Shown piece after piece: positions 32,656 to 43,017 of a stretch of 64,000 nucleotides of DNA; within the stretch, counting starts at the first letter, position 1; the number at the start of each line of letters is the position of its first letter. This DNA comes from Leptidea sinapis. Lineage: Eukaryota > Arthropoda > Insecta > Lepidoptera > Pieridae. A program made the position numbers and the translations under genes. The stretch covers positions 8,990,001 through 9,054,000 of the forward strand of contig NC_066304.1 in the NCBI RefSeq assembly GCF_905404315.1. Reading direction: 5' to 3'. The notes beneath the pieces were generated by a model. It saw only the letters and a program-made list of their open reading frames with translations, was not told the DNA's origin and ran no database searches.

Positions 32656-35603
32656 TCACCGCCGCCCACACTCTCTTGCAACACCAGAGGAATCACAGGA
32701 GCGTTGCCGGCCTTGAAGGAAGGTGTACGTGCTTTTTTTGAAGGTACCCATGTCGTATCGTCCCGGAAACACCGCACAAGGAAGTTCATTCCACAGCTTT
32801 GTAGTACGTGGAAGAAAGCTCCTTGTAAACCGCACTGTGGAGGACCGCCACACATCCAGATGGTGAGGATGATATCCTAACTTATGGCGTGTTGTGCGAA
32901 GGTGGAATTCGGCGGCAGGAATTAGGTAAAACAGCTCTTCGGAACACTCCCCGTGATAAATGCGGTAGAAGACACACAATGAAGCGACGTCTCTACGCAA
33001 CGTCAAGTGATCCAGCCGTTCACAGAGTGCTGGGTCCCCGACAATTCGAGCTGCTCTGCGTTGCACGCGGTCAAATGAATCGAGCTGATACTGGGGTGCG
33101 CCAGACCAGTGATGACAGCAATACTCCATGTGTAGCCGGACCTGCGCTTTGTACAGCGCTAGAATGTGGGCCGGCTTGAAGTATTGCCGTGCTCTATTAA
33201 TGACGCCCAGTTTCTTTGAAGCCAATTTGGCTTTGCCCTCCAGATGGCCACGGAATTGGCAATCGCTCGAGATTTCAAGACCCAGTATTCCGATACTAGG
33301 CGAGGCTTTTAGGGAAGTGTTGTCGAAGAGCGGTGATGCGACAAATGGGGTTTTTTTAGTGGTAAACGCGCAAACTTGAGTCTTCTGGGGGTTAAATTGG
33401 ACAAGGTTCAATTTACCCCATTCCGCGACCTTCTCAAGAGAGGACTCGATAGAAGACACAACTTTCTCCCGGCACTGGTCAACGATTTCCCGAGAGAGAC
33501 GTGCATGGCCCGTGTATACGGCATCACCAGTGCTGTCATCTGCATAGCAATGAATGTTGGAGGTGTCCAACATATCATTGTTGTTGGAGGTGTCCAACAT
33601 ATCATTGATATGCAGAAGAAACAGCGTAGGAGATAGCACACAGCCTTGGGGCACTCCAGCATTCACGGGCTTCGGGTTTGAGCAATGTCCGTCGACAACG
33701 ACCTGTATGCTGCGCCCAGTGAGGAAGCTGGAGGTCCACTTGCACAAGCTCTCGGGAAGCCCAAATGATGGAAGTTTAGAGAGGAGCGCCTTGTGCCATA
33801 CACGATCAAAGGCCTTCGCTATATCCAGGCTAACTGCCAGGCCTTCCCCCTTGCTTTCAATAGCCGCAGCCCATCTATGTGCTAAGTATACCAGAAGATC
33901 ACCTGCCGACCGACCATGGCGAAACCCGTATTGTCGGTCGTTGATCAACTGGTGACCCTCTAGGTATACCAAGAGCTGACGGCTAATTATGCTCTCCATG
34001 ATTTTGGAGAGCAGGGAGGTAATAGCAATAGGCCTGTAGTTTGCCGGATCCGAACTGTCTCCTTTTTTTGGATCGGATGGACAAGGGCTGACTTCCATGA
34101 GTCAGGGACTACGCCTTTGGAATAAGAGTGCCGGAATAAACGCGTTAGCACCGGCGTCAACTCAGGGGCACACGTTCTAAGCACGATTGGAGAAATGCCA
34201 TCCGGCCCGCTCGACTTCCTGACGTCCAACGAAAACAGAGCTCGCCTCACAGTTTTCTGTCTGAACTGTACTTCAGGCATAGAGCTCTGACACCGCGGGA
34301 TGGTCGGCGGTGTTTTTCCGTTGTCGTCAAGAGTCGAGTTGGAGGCGAAAAGAGCGCACAGGAGATCGGCTTTCTCTTTTGCCGTATGGGCCAGGGTGTC
34401 ATTCCTCATGTGCAACGGCGGCATGGACGGCTGGCTGAAGTTACCAAGAGCAGCTTTCGACAACGACCAGAACTTGCGTGTTCCGGTCGGGTAACTGGAA
34501 AGCTGCTCGCCGATTTTGACGACGTGTTTTGACTTTGCACGAGCGATTTGCCGCTTAAAAAATCTGGAAGTACGGTTGTACTTCCTCTTAAGAACCATGC
34601 AGTTCGGATCCTTTGTGCCCAGCGCCGCAACCCAAGTTCGATGCGCCTGTTTTTTGCAGTCAGATGCTGCTTTAACTGACGCATCGAACCAGGGCTGTGA
34701 TCTGCCACCGATCGGTACTACAGAGCTTGGTATAAAAATATCCATGCCCTGTAGTATCACATCGGCTACTGCAACGGCGCAGGCACTAGGATCATCCGAA
34801 GGGAAACAAACCCTGCTCCAAGGGTAGGATGCAAAAAAGGAACGCATCCTATCCCAATCTGCTGACTTGTAGTGCCAAACGCAGCGGGTCGTCTGCGGTG
34901 GTGGTCTGCGACGTGGGCGTCGGATAGGCACTACTCTCCTGACCAGGCAATGGTCGGACGTTCCGAGAGGGGCGTCGACAATGACCTGGTAACCATCGGG
35001 ATGTGTAGTCAGCAGAAGATCTAATAAGGACGGCATGTGGCTTTCCACATCCGCCAATGCAAAATTATGCACAGATCGCCCTGCGTAGTCTGTGGTACGT
35101 GATCCAAGCCATTCGGCATTGTGCCCGTTGAAATCACCCAAGACTACAATTTCAGCGGAGGGGATCTGTGCAAGCACGTCGTCAGTTACCGCTTGAACGC
35201 AGCCCATGAGATGATCGGTTTCTGCGTCACCACTATGGGACCTGTAGACACACGCATAGATGCGGACGCGGTCCTCTAAATCTACGCGGAGCCAAAGAGT
35301 GGACAGGTCCCTGCCCTCAAAATTGCCGAGACGGCGACAGCAGATATCCTCCCTAACGTACACACATACCCCGGCATGAGGCAAAAAATTGTGCTCAATT
35401 TTGTACCCGGGGTACGTTAAGTATGACGTATCGCTAGGTCGAGATATCTGCGTCTCCGTAAGGAAACACAAGGCCGGCTTCGCCGTCTCAAGGTGGTGGT
35501 GGACGGCGTTTAAGTTGGAGTGAATTCCCCTGATATTGCAAAAGTCCACGTTGAGTGTGGAGCGGGGTGCCGTGGTGTTACTGCCTCGTTTGTCCTTGGT
35601 CAT
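32656..35603 (-). pseudogene. Family D ORF2: endonuclease-reverse transcriptase with one frameshift
   Basis: Starts ATG at 35603 (MTKDKRGSNTT). The apurinic-type endonuclease has NVDFCNIRGIHSNLNAVHHH, PALCFLTETQIS, a long YREDICC region, EIVVLGDFNGHNAEWLGSRT and LGTSDHCLVR (the SDH motif). The RT domain follows, from DVRKSSGPDGISPIVLR and LVHPIQKK. A one-base loss in an A run near 34068 shifts the frame, and RT continues in the frame open from 34098: NYRPIAITSLLSKIME, AVSLDIAKAFDRVWHKALLS (motif A), AGVPQGCVLSPTLFLLHIND (motif B) and HCYADDST (catalytic YADD). The C-terminal part ends GECSEELFYLIPAAEF, RSFLPRTTKLWNELP. Repairing that single shift would leave an open ORF of about 980 codons, so the copy is young. 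A 9-residue duplication sits before YADD. Confidence 0.93.
33559..33612 (-). repeat. In-frame 27-bp tandem duplication in the RT domain
   Basis: GGAGGTGTCCAACATATCATTG occurs at 33559 and again 27 bases later at 33586 (shown with a shared 22-base core whose first 20 bases are GGAGGTGTCCAACATATCAT). It duplicates NDMLDTSNN, so the protein reads HINDMLDTSNNNDMLDTSNI just before HCYADD. Confidence 0.9.
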
Positions 35604-35984
35604 GCGCGGTACTGTGCCCTCCCCAGAATACGAAGGGCAGCCCGAGCTAGAGTGATCGGGGAGGGATTCTCCGACTCACCATAGAGCCTGTACTCTCCTG
35701 GGGTACTATCTCTTTAGGGACCGCTTTCATAATATTTGTTGGGGAAAGGGGGGGGGGGAATGGCCTCCGGTCCTCGACACTAACCTATACGAAACATAGC
35801 GGCACTAGGCCGCTACTTCACGCCGGTATTCTGTGCGAGTGTGGTAATTAACCCGGACGAGCCTGGCCCGATTGTGCTGACGTCAAACGACGGCAGCGAG
35901 ACTCTCCCACTTCTAAAAAACCCTTAGTCGCCTCTTACGACACCCATGGGCCTGTGACTCCCCTATTCTTTTTATGCCCCGGGG

Positions 35985-36235
35985 AAAGTACTGGACAAGC
36001 GAGGACGACTCCCGCTGCTCCGAATCCAGGTAGAGGTCTTCGTCTTCGTCTCTGACGCGATCTTTCTGTACTGGTCTGCAGGGCTTGGGTTTACATGTAG
36101 TGCACATCCATTGCTTATTCGTTTTCGCATCAGGGCTTAACTTAAGGCATTGCTTGTGAAACGTTTCGTTACATTTGTTGCATTTCCATCTGTATTAGCG
36201 AAGAATTTTCCACACGTGTTGCATTTGTTGGTCAT
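35985..36235 (-). pseudogene. LINE ORF1, 5' part: PHD finger, cut by nested insertion
   Basis: Minus strand from ATG at 36235: MTNKCNTCGKFF, then after a frameshift near 36187 KCNKCNETFHKQCLKLSPDA, KTNKQWMCTTCKPKPC and an acidic stretch (VRDEDEDLYLDSEQRE). The spacing C-x2-C, C-x2-C, H-x2-C, W-x-C-x2-C is a C4HC3 PHD finger. The sequence then stops at about 35985, where family D begins, and the rest of the ORF1 resumes at 32595. PHD-type fingers in ORF1 are known for some CR1-like LINEs. Together the two halves give PHD, acidic linker, coiled coil and Baculo_FP-like domain. Confidence 0.8.
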
Positions 36236-36239
36236 TGTG

Positions 36240-36660
36240 ATGTGGTCAACGATTACCCGTGTCGATTACGTATCAGGTAGATATCTCAGGTGTCACTAGA
36301 TGGCACTTTAAACAGTTAGCGTTTTAACTTTCAAACCTTGAAGGTAGTTGATCCATCAGCTGATCGATTGCCGGATTCTTTTATCACTTTTTTCACACAA
36401 ACAAACACTATTTCAAATAGATAACATTTACAGTTGTAATTATAATATAAATTTTCACTTTACACTAGTTCTTTTTATATTTAGTTACTTTAAATAATTC
36501 AAAATTTCAACGACAACACAATAGCAACGTTACTGCTTGACAGCCGACACGGGAAAACAAATATAGATTGGTATTGCGAGTAAACGAGATACACTACAAT
36601 CTCTAATATCCCTTTTGCGTATGCGATTTTTCTGTTTTAGACCCTGTTCATTGGCACTCA
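36240..36660. other. 5' flank of the PHD-ORF1 element
   Basis: Likely the 5' UTR of the LINE whose ORF1 begins at 36235. No ORF and no clear 5' boundary. Confidence 0.4.
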
Positions 36661-36664
36661 ACAA

Positions 36665-36905
36665 TGTTTTTATTTTTTAATGAAAATAAGGGACGAGAAG
36701 AGCAGGACCTTCAGCTGATGGTAATTGATACCCCCTGCCCATTACAATGCAGTGCCGCTCAGGATTCTTGAAAATCCCCAAAAATTCTGAGCGGCACTAC
36801 AGCTGCGCTCGTCACCTTGAGACATTAGATGTTAACACAGTAATGCTTACACATTACTGCTTCACGGCAGAAATAGGCGCCGTGGTTGCCATGGTGATTT
36901 CAGTT
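36665..36905 (+). repeat. Dispersed repeat A
   Basis: AAATAAGGGACGAGAAGAGC, GACCTTCAGCTGATGGTAAT, GCCCATTACAATGCAGTGCC, AGCGGCACTACAGCTGCGCT and ATTACTGCTTCACGGCAGAA. It matches the 5411-5700 copy in its second half and supplies the 5' part missing there. Non-coding, SINE-like, without a tRNA-like head that I can define. Confidence 0.75.
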
Positions 36906-37270
36906 ATTATTAAAATATGGGACGTTGTTGTCTTTATCGTTGTACAAATCGTCTAGAACGAAAACATAACACACGTCACAGACTATTGTTATCTCATTTA
37001 CATACGCTGACAGCGAATTTAATGTCCATCTTGTATCTACGCGGTGATAGTAATGTACGTAAGTATCCATCACCACTCTGTGGTAATGTCTTTCATAGCG
37101 GTTGAAATCATGTGTCATCCTAGCAACATGTACCAAGGCTTCATAATTCATATTCACTTTAGAGTTTCATGCACATCTTAAAATATATAAATTAATACAA
37201 GTGCTGACCCGTTGTTGTTCTGAAATTATGGATGAAAGAATTAAAAAAAAATCTGAGAGATCAACTTCAT
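36906..37270. other. Non-coding stretch
   Basis: A frame with a THAP-like start (MGRCCLYRCTNRLERKHNTR, 36917-37105 +) resembles the beginning of THAP-related sequences but lacks the rest. It could be chance. Nothing else is recognised. Confidence 0.35.
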
Positions 37271-37809
37271 AAGGCTAGGACAAACCAACGCGTTCATTTC
37301 GCATCCGCGTTGGCAATTACTGCGCGTGCAAAAGTCTGTCGCGTTTGTTCTTGCGTTCACTATACTGTTACTTTATGTGGGAAAATAAATAAATATAGTT
37401 TTATGATAAAGTGTATTTTTTTACGCAGGTAACCTAACCTAAATTGTTAAATAAACGTAATACAAGTCTTTACCACTTATTCCATGTCTCCTTCCTATTT
37501 TGTCCCACACCTGGTCCTTTTTTCCTATAATCAGATTGAGACGCATCGTATAACAATGGGTATTTGTGAACCTCATTTATACATTTTCTCAACAAAAATA
37601 GCTGCGTGCAGCGTCCAACGTAACAAGCGCGATCTGATCGCCACCGCTGCGTGTAGACAAAAGTGTAGACGCTGCACCGGACGCCGCGGCCAAACAGCTG
37701 AGGACGCCTCGATGTGAACACGTCGCTACAAGTTCGTACGCAAAAAACTGATCGCCAACGTGCACGCCACCCCGGACGCGAGCTAAACGCGTTGGTTTGG
37801 CATAGCCTT
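37271..37809. mobile_element. MITE with 44-bp terminal inverted repeats
   Basis: Left end AAGGCTAGGACAAACCAACG (37271-37314) is inverted at 37766-37809 (ends GTTGGTTTGGCATAGCCTT). About 36 of 44 positions match by eye. The interior is about 450 bases without a transposase. A clear target duplication is not visible. The superfamily is unknown. Confidence 0.75.
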
Positions 37810-37913
37810 TAATGTAAAAAAATTGTAATAGTTCTGAATCGTATTTTTTTTATTTAATATAATTTGTAATTTTTTGTGTACTAAAGCGCAATAAATGAAT
37901 ATTCTATTGAAGC

Positions 37914-39476
37914 CAATGATATTATATGCAATAAAGAGGTAGAAATCGCACTAGCGCGCGCAAATTGTTGCAGACAAATTCAGACAATTGTCGTAATTTC
38001 ATTTAGTCGGCTAATAGCAGCGAGCTAATCCGAACGTTTTCGTGGCGTGACAATAATAAACTAAAATGCCACCCGTGTGTTGAAAATGTAAAAACTATGT
38101 TTCCAAGATATATAAGAGTGAAGGTATTTCATACCATAAGAAAGTATATAAAAGAACGTCGTATTTGTATTTTATCACGATTTTATTTCTTATTTACATA
38201 TAATCTCGAATTATTACCGTGGTGGTTCGTGCAAGATAGAGATTATGATGTCAACTGCAGCGCGACAAGGACAAATAGTATGTGTCATAGATTAATCAAC
38301 CAGAAGTGAAATCGTAGGCAGAATACATAGCGTTCGTAACCGCTTGATTGCGGAACTTGAGTTTTCTTGTTAGGTAGTGAGCGTCTTTCTTAAATAATAT
38401 TATGATGATTATAATAAGTTCTGGCTTTCAAAGTCTTATAATAAAGGTGGTATAGAATAAGATTAGTAATAGCAGGCTATTTGATACTTTATTAGTACTT
38501 AATCTTGGAATGTATGTAACGTACCAGGAGGTCTACTCTCAATATCGATAACGACACATTTGCAACGATACGATAATACTCCGAATGTATCGCAACTACC
38601 CTGTCTGCTGCGGGTTGATCGAGGAAGTATATTTTAGGACAATTTAGGAAATGATGTAAAAAATAACAACGTATTTTGCATTTATCATTACGCAGTGAAT
38701 TTAACACGAAATTTAATATTTTTAATAAACAAGTGCGTATAGCTGAACTATCAAACTACAAAAAACAAGTTTTAGGGTAGGTAGCGGACGTAGACAGTAA
38801 ATGCTATCTGCTTGCGTTGGAGGTTTTCAGTAACCCTGCCCTTTCGGTATATCCCTTGCTAACTGCAGAAGAATCAATGGATCATTTTCTGTTTCTCCCA
38901 TTATCTTATTGTAATAAAACCCTCAACAAAAATACATTCATAAACAATATAATATACAAGAAATAATAATTGTAAACTTAAAACTTTTTGGGAGCCGTCG
39001 TTAGTAAAATTGTAAAAATGGAACCCTTATTGTTTTGTTTTGATATGTCTGTATGTTTTTTATTATTTTATGTACAAATAATTTAAATCATCAATGTGGC
39101 TTTATATTATAATCAATATGAAATTATTATTTTTTAAATGAATAACACATAATTTACCTAATTTAAATGTAGTTTTACTACTTTATAACTTTTATTATAT
39201 GAACTCATGAATGAATCGTATTTTAAGCATAAATCACGGTGTACGGTAAAAAATCATATCTGGTGAATGATTCTGTGTTTTTGCTATGCAAATACGAAGC
39301 AAATAGCAAATTATACTTATCTCTTTTTCACTTGCGATAATTGCATTTACTATCCTTCTTTGACGTGTAATCGTAATGTAGTGTGCTATTGCAAATTATT
39401 CATGTGTGCGTTTGTGTATCAATTACAAACACCGAATGTTGTTTAGGTAACCTATCTATACTTTTAAATATCATTG
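37914..39476 (+). mobile_element. P-element-like transposon, copy 1, with 8-bp target duplication
   Basis: Ends are CAATGATATT (37914) and its inverse ATATCATTG (to 39476). The 8-mer ATTGAAGC flanks both sides (37906-37913 and 39477-39484). A THAP-like coding start lies near the 5' end (38066). The last ~740 bases (38725-39473) are about 85% alike, by eye, to 57830-58567 in copy 2. A THAP domain combined with 8-bp duplications is characteristic of the P superfamily: hAT also makes 8-bp duplications but lacks THAP, and Kolobok has THAP but uses TTAA. There is no DDE-type transposase domain that I can read, so it is probably a non-autonomous or decayed derivative. Confidence 0.8.
38066..38200 (+). 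pseudogene. THAP-domain start in P-like copy 1, broken
   Basis: ATG at 38066 gives MPPVC, a TGA stop at codon 6, then KCKNYVSKIYKSEGISYHKK in the same frame. M-P-x-x-C-x2-C and the GISYH block are the hallmarks of a THAP zinc finger N-terminus. The later Cys and His of the C2CH finger are not found, so the domain is incomplete. Copy 2 has the equivalent start at 56796. Confidence 0.65.
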
Positions 39477-39719
39477 ATTGAAGCACGTAAATGCTAGTAC
39501 TTTTATTCTGATAAATAAAGCAATTCGTACGAAATCATTCCCTTTTCAAAATATTCCAATTTTCACAATGTTAATGTTCAAATTTTCACTTCTGCCTGCA
39601 CTCCCAATTGCGTATTTTTTATAGAGGTATGTATTGATTGTAAACATTTATAATTTTAAAGGCTTAGCAATCCTGTGATTGCTTCCTGTGAACAGTTTGA
39701 CCTTCTATTATTAATTTTA

Positions 39720-40563
39720 ATTTTTTGCCCTGGGCTTCACCGGGGTGTAAAAAGAATAGGGTAGTCCCAGGCCCAAGGGTGTCGTAAGAGGCGACTACGG
39801 TTTTTGAAAGTGGGAGAGTCACGCTGCCGTCTTTTGACGTCAACACAATCGGGCCAGACTCGTCCCGGTTACTTGCCCCACTCGCACAGAAAAACGGCGT
39901 AAAGTAGCGGCCTACTGACGCTATGTTTCGCATAGGTTAGTGTCGAGACCGGTGGCCATTGTTATATCGTGTTGTGATCTGTGCATAATTTTGGATTGGC
40001 GTATGGTCTGTCCTAATTGGTTGAGTCGCCAACGCAGCCCCCGGATGTGGAAAGCCACATGCCGTCCTTATTAGATCTTCTACTGACTACAAATCCCGAT
40101 AGTTACCAGGTTTCTATCGACGCCCCTCTCGGGACGTCCGACCATTGCCTGGTCAGGAGTTTAGTGACAATCCGACGCCAACGTCGCAGACCACCAGCGA
40201 CCCGCCACGTTTGGCACTACAATTCCGAAGATTGGGATAGGATGCGTTCCTTTTTTGCATCCAACCTTTGGGCCAAGGTTTGTTTCCCTTCGGATGATCC
40301 TAGTGCCTGCGCCGTTGCAGTAGCCGATGTGATACTGCAGGGCATGGATATTTTTATACCAAGCTCTGTAGTACCGATCGGTGGCAGATCACAACCTTAG
40401 TTCGATGCGTCAGTTTAACTGACGCATCGAACTAAGGCAGCATGCAAAAAACAGGCGTATCGAACTTGGGTTGCGGCGCTAGGCTCAAAGGATCCGAACT
40501 TGCAATGTTCGAAAGAGGAAATATAACCGTACCTCCGGATTTTTAAGCAACAAATCGCCCGTG
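39720..40563 (+). mobile_element. Family D LINE fragment, plus strand (5' UTR, endonuclease, linker)
   Basis: Matches the 5' UTR of the family D master (AAAAAGAATAGGGTAGTCCC), then after a deletion of about 600 bases the endonuclease C-terminal half: VESHMPSLLDLLLTTNPDSY, LGTSDHCLVRSL, RMRSFFASNLWAKVCFPSDD and SSVVPIGGRSQP. It continues into the linker (WVAALGSKDPN) up to 40563. A stop introduced by a 20-bp inverted duplication at 40395-40437 breaks the frame. It meets the 3' end of a minus-strand family D fragment at 40565. Confidence 0.82.
40395..40437. repeat. Perfect 20-bp inverted repeat inside a family D fragment
   Basis: Left arm CCTTAGTTCGATGCGTCAGT (40395-40414), three-base spacer, right arm its exact reverse complement (40418-40437). 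The intact family has only one such segment, so it is a local inverted duplication. Confidence 0.92.
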
Positions 40564-40564
40564 C

Positions 40565-42288
40565 GAAGGAGGACAAACGAGCGTTCGGGTCATCTGGTGC
40601 TAAGTGATCACCGCCGCCCACATTCTCTAGCAACATCAGAGGAATCACAGGAGCGTTGCCGGCCTGTATGGAAGGTGTACGCCCTTTTTCTGAAGGTACT
40701 AATGTCGTATCGTACCGGAAACATGAAGTGGAAGAGAGCTCCTTGAAAACCGCACTGTGTAGGACCGCCACACATCCAGATGGTGGCTACGATATCCCAA
40801 TTTGTGTTGTGTCGTGCGAAGGTGGTATTCGGCGGTAGGAATCAGGTGAAACAGCTCTTCGGAACACTCCACGTGATAAATGCGGTAGAAGATACACAAT
40901 GAAGTGATGTCTCTGAAGTTGCGTAGCAACGCCATCCGTTCACAGAGCACTGGGTCTCCGACAATTCGAGCTACTCTGCGTTGCACGTCAAATGGATTGA
41001 GCTGATACTGGGGTGCGCCAGACATGAGATGACAGCAATACTTCATGTGTGGCCTTACCTGCGCTTTGTAGAGCGCTATAATGTGGTCCGGCTTGAAGTA
41101 TTGCCGTACTCAATTAATGTCGTTCAACCAATTTGGCTTTGCCCTCCAAATGACTGCAGAATTGGCAATCGCACGAGTTTTTTGCGTTGTTGATGCGCAA
41201 ACTGGAGTCTTCTGTGGGTTACATTGGACAAGGTTCAATTTACCCCATTCCGCGAGATTCTCAACAGAGGTCTCGATAGAAGACACAAGTCCCAGCACCG
41301 GCCGAAGATTTCCCGAGAGAGACCTGTATGACCCGTGTGCCGAGACTCCAGCGTTCACGAGCTTTGTGTTCGAGCAATATCCGTCGAAAACGACCTGTAT
41401 GCTACGACCAGTGAGGAAGCTGGAGGTCCACTTGCATAAACTCTCGGGAAGCCCAAATGATGGACGTCTCGAGAGAAGTGCCTTGTGCCAAACACGAGCA
41501 ACGGCCTTCGCTATATCCAGGCTAACTGCCAGGAATTCCCTGCTTTCAATAGCCGCCGCCTATCTAATTGTTATACCAGAAGATCGCCTGCTGAGCGACC
41601 ATGGCGAAAGCTGTCTGTCGATCGTTGATCAACTGGTGACCTTCTATGTATACCAAGAACTGGTGGTTAATTATCTCTCCATGATTCTGAAGAGAAGGGA
41701 GGTAATAGCTATAGGCCTATTGTTTACCGGATTCGAACTGCAATGCAAAGAAGGAACGCATCCTATCCTAATCTGCTGACTTGCAAAACGCGGTGAGTCT
41801 GCCACGTGGGCGTCCGATAGGCACTACACCCCTGACCAGGCAATGGTCAATGAGAGGGGCGTTGACAGAGACCTGGTAACTATCGGGATGTGTTGTCAGC
41901 AGGAGATCTAATAAGGGCGGCATGTAGCTTTTCACATCCGTTGGCAACTCAACCAATTGGAACAGACCATACGCCAATGCAAAAATATGCACAAATCGCC
42001 CTGCGTAGTCTGTGTTACATGACCCAAGCCATTCGGCATTGTGGCTGTTGAAATCACCCAAGACTACGATTTTAGCGAATGGGATCTGTGCAAGCAGGTC
42101 GTCAATGGTCAAGGGGGATGGGCTCCGGTCTTCGACACTTACCTATGCGAAACATAGCGGCACTAGGCCGTTACTTCACGCCGGTATTCTGTGCGAGTGT
42201 GGTAATTAACTCGGACGAGTCTGACGCAATTGTGCTGACGTCATAAGACGGCAGAGTGACTCTCCTACTTCTAAAAATCTAAAATGTA
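40565..42288 (-). mobile_element. Family D LINE fragment, minus strand (5' UTR, part endonuclease, RT)
   Basis: Reading the minus strand from 42288: 5' UTR (CACAGAATACCGGCGTGAAG), then the endonuclease piece VVLGDFNSHNAEWLGSCNTD with LLDLLLTTHPDSYQV (ending near 41770). A jump follows to the RT region (41735 down to 40565) ending with the LFHLIPTAEYHLRT and DVWRSYTVRF blocks. The linker and much of the RT palm are deleted and the frame is broken repeatedly. The extreme A-tail is missing where it meets the plus-strand fragment. Confidence 0.8.
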
Positions 42289-42289
42289 T

Positions 42290-43010
42290 ATTTAGTGACA
42301 ATAACATAGGTCATAACACTTGCAACAACACATGTATTATATTCTCCCTACTGCCTCTTCTGTGCAACATAAGGACATCCAATGTGACATTGGATAAAGA
42401 CCACCAAGCTTATAGTATTTGTTCTCTTACTTGAACGGTAGTGTGTGAATCGGTGCTCAAATTGAATCATATTGATATTATACCTGAAACTAATTTACGT
42501 CATGTTAGACTATAAAGGACATACACAAATATGAAATTACTTAAGTAATTAAATATAAGTACTTATTCATACTTACAATTTAATCTTATTCCGTTTAACA
42601 TACAGTGCCACCACCCAAAGCCGACTGGAATTAGTCGCCCCCTATATATATCATGAGTGAAACAATTGTAGGGAGTAAAACACATCTACAAAATCCTATC
42701 TATTTAAACATTCAACCTTCGCTTCTTTGCAAAGCAAAATCATTTAAACACAGGCTATTGGTAATTGGACGTATTACCGTTATGAGATAAGTGGTGACCG
42801 TTATTGAGTTATCGTATTTTTAAGCTTTTTTTTTAAAGTCAAAAATACAATTACAATTTGTTTTAAAAACTATGAATTTAAATTTTTTTTCCTATTGTTA
42901 AAAACGATTAAACACTGGTTATTTATCAATATTAAAACAAAAATTATCGGTCCAAATTTAAAAATGTCAGTCGAAAAACGATCTTATTTAAAAACTTTTT
43001 GAGATTATCC
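42290..43010. other. Non-coding stretch
   Basis: AT-rich with no gene. CATCCAATGTGACATTGGAT at 42374-42393 is a perfect 20-base palindrome of no known function. Confidence 0.45.
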
Positions 43011-43017
43011 TTATCTT

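Larger units (their letters stand above)
32598..35985 (-). mobile_element. Nearly complete family D LINE (3.4 kb), nested insertion
   Basis: Minus-strand element with a 5' UTR starting CCCCGGGGCATAAAAAGAAT at about 35985, one long ORF (endonuclease and RT, 35603-32656) and a 3' end ATTCCATAAAAAAAAGG at about 32597. It is the master sequence for the fragments at 1.7, 5.7, 11.7-13.3, 22.9, 25.7, 28.5, 39.7-42.3, 53.6, 55.4 and 63.2 kb. It lies inside another LINE's ORF1. No ORF1 of its own is seen between the 5' end and the long ORF. Clade is uncertain (jockey/CR1 group). I could not define a clean target duplication. Confidence 0.88.

Noticed and set aside
32889..33955. Plus-strand ORFs over the family D LINE
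   Set aside because: Antisense shadows of the RT domain on the minus strand.
36917..37105. THAP-domain gene start
   Set aside because: Only MGRCC-x3-C resembles THAP. The rest of the finger and the flanking P-like ends are missing.
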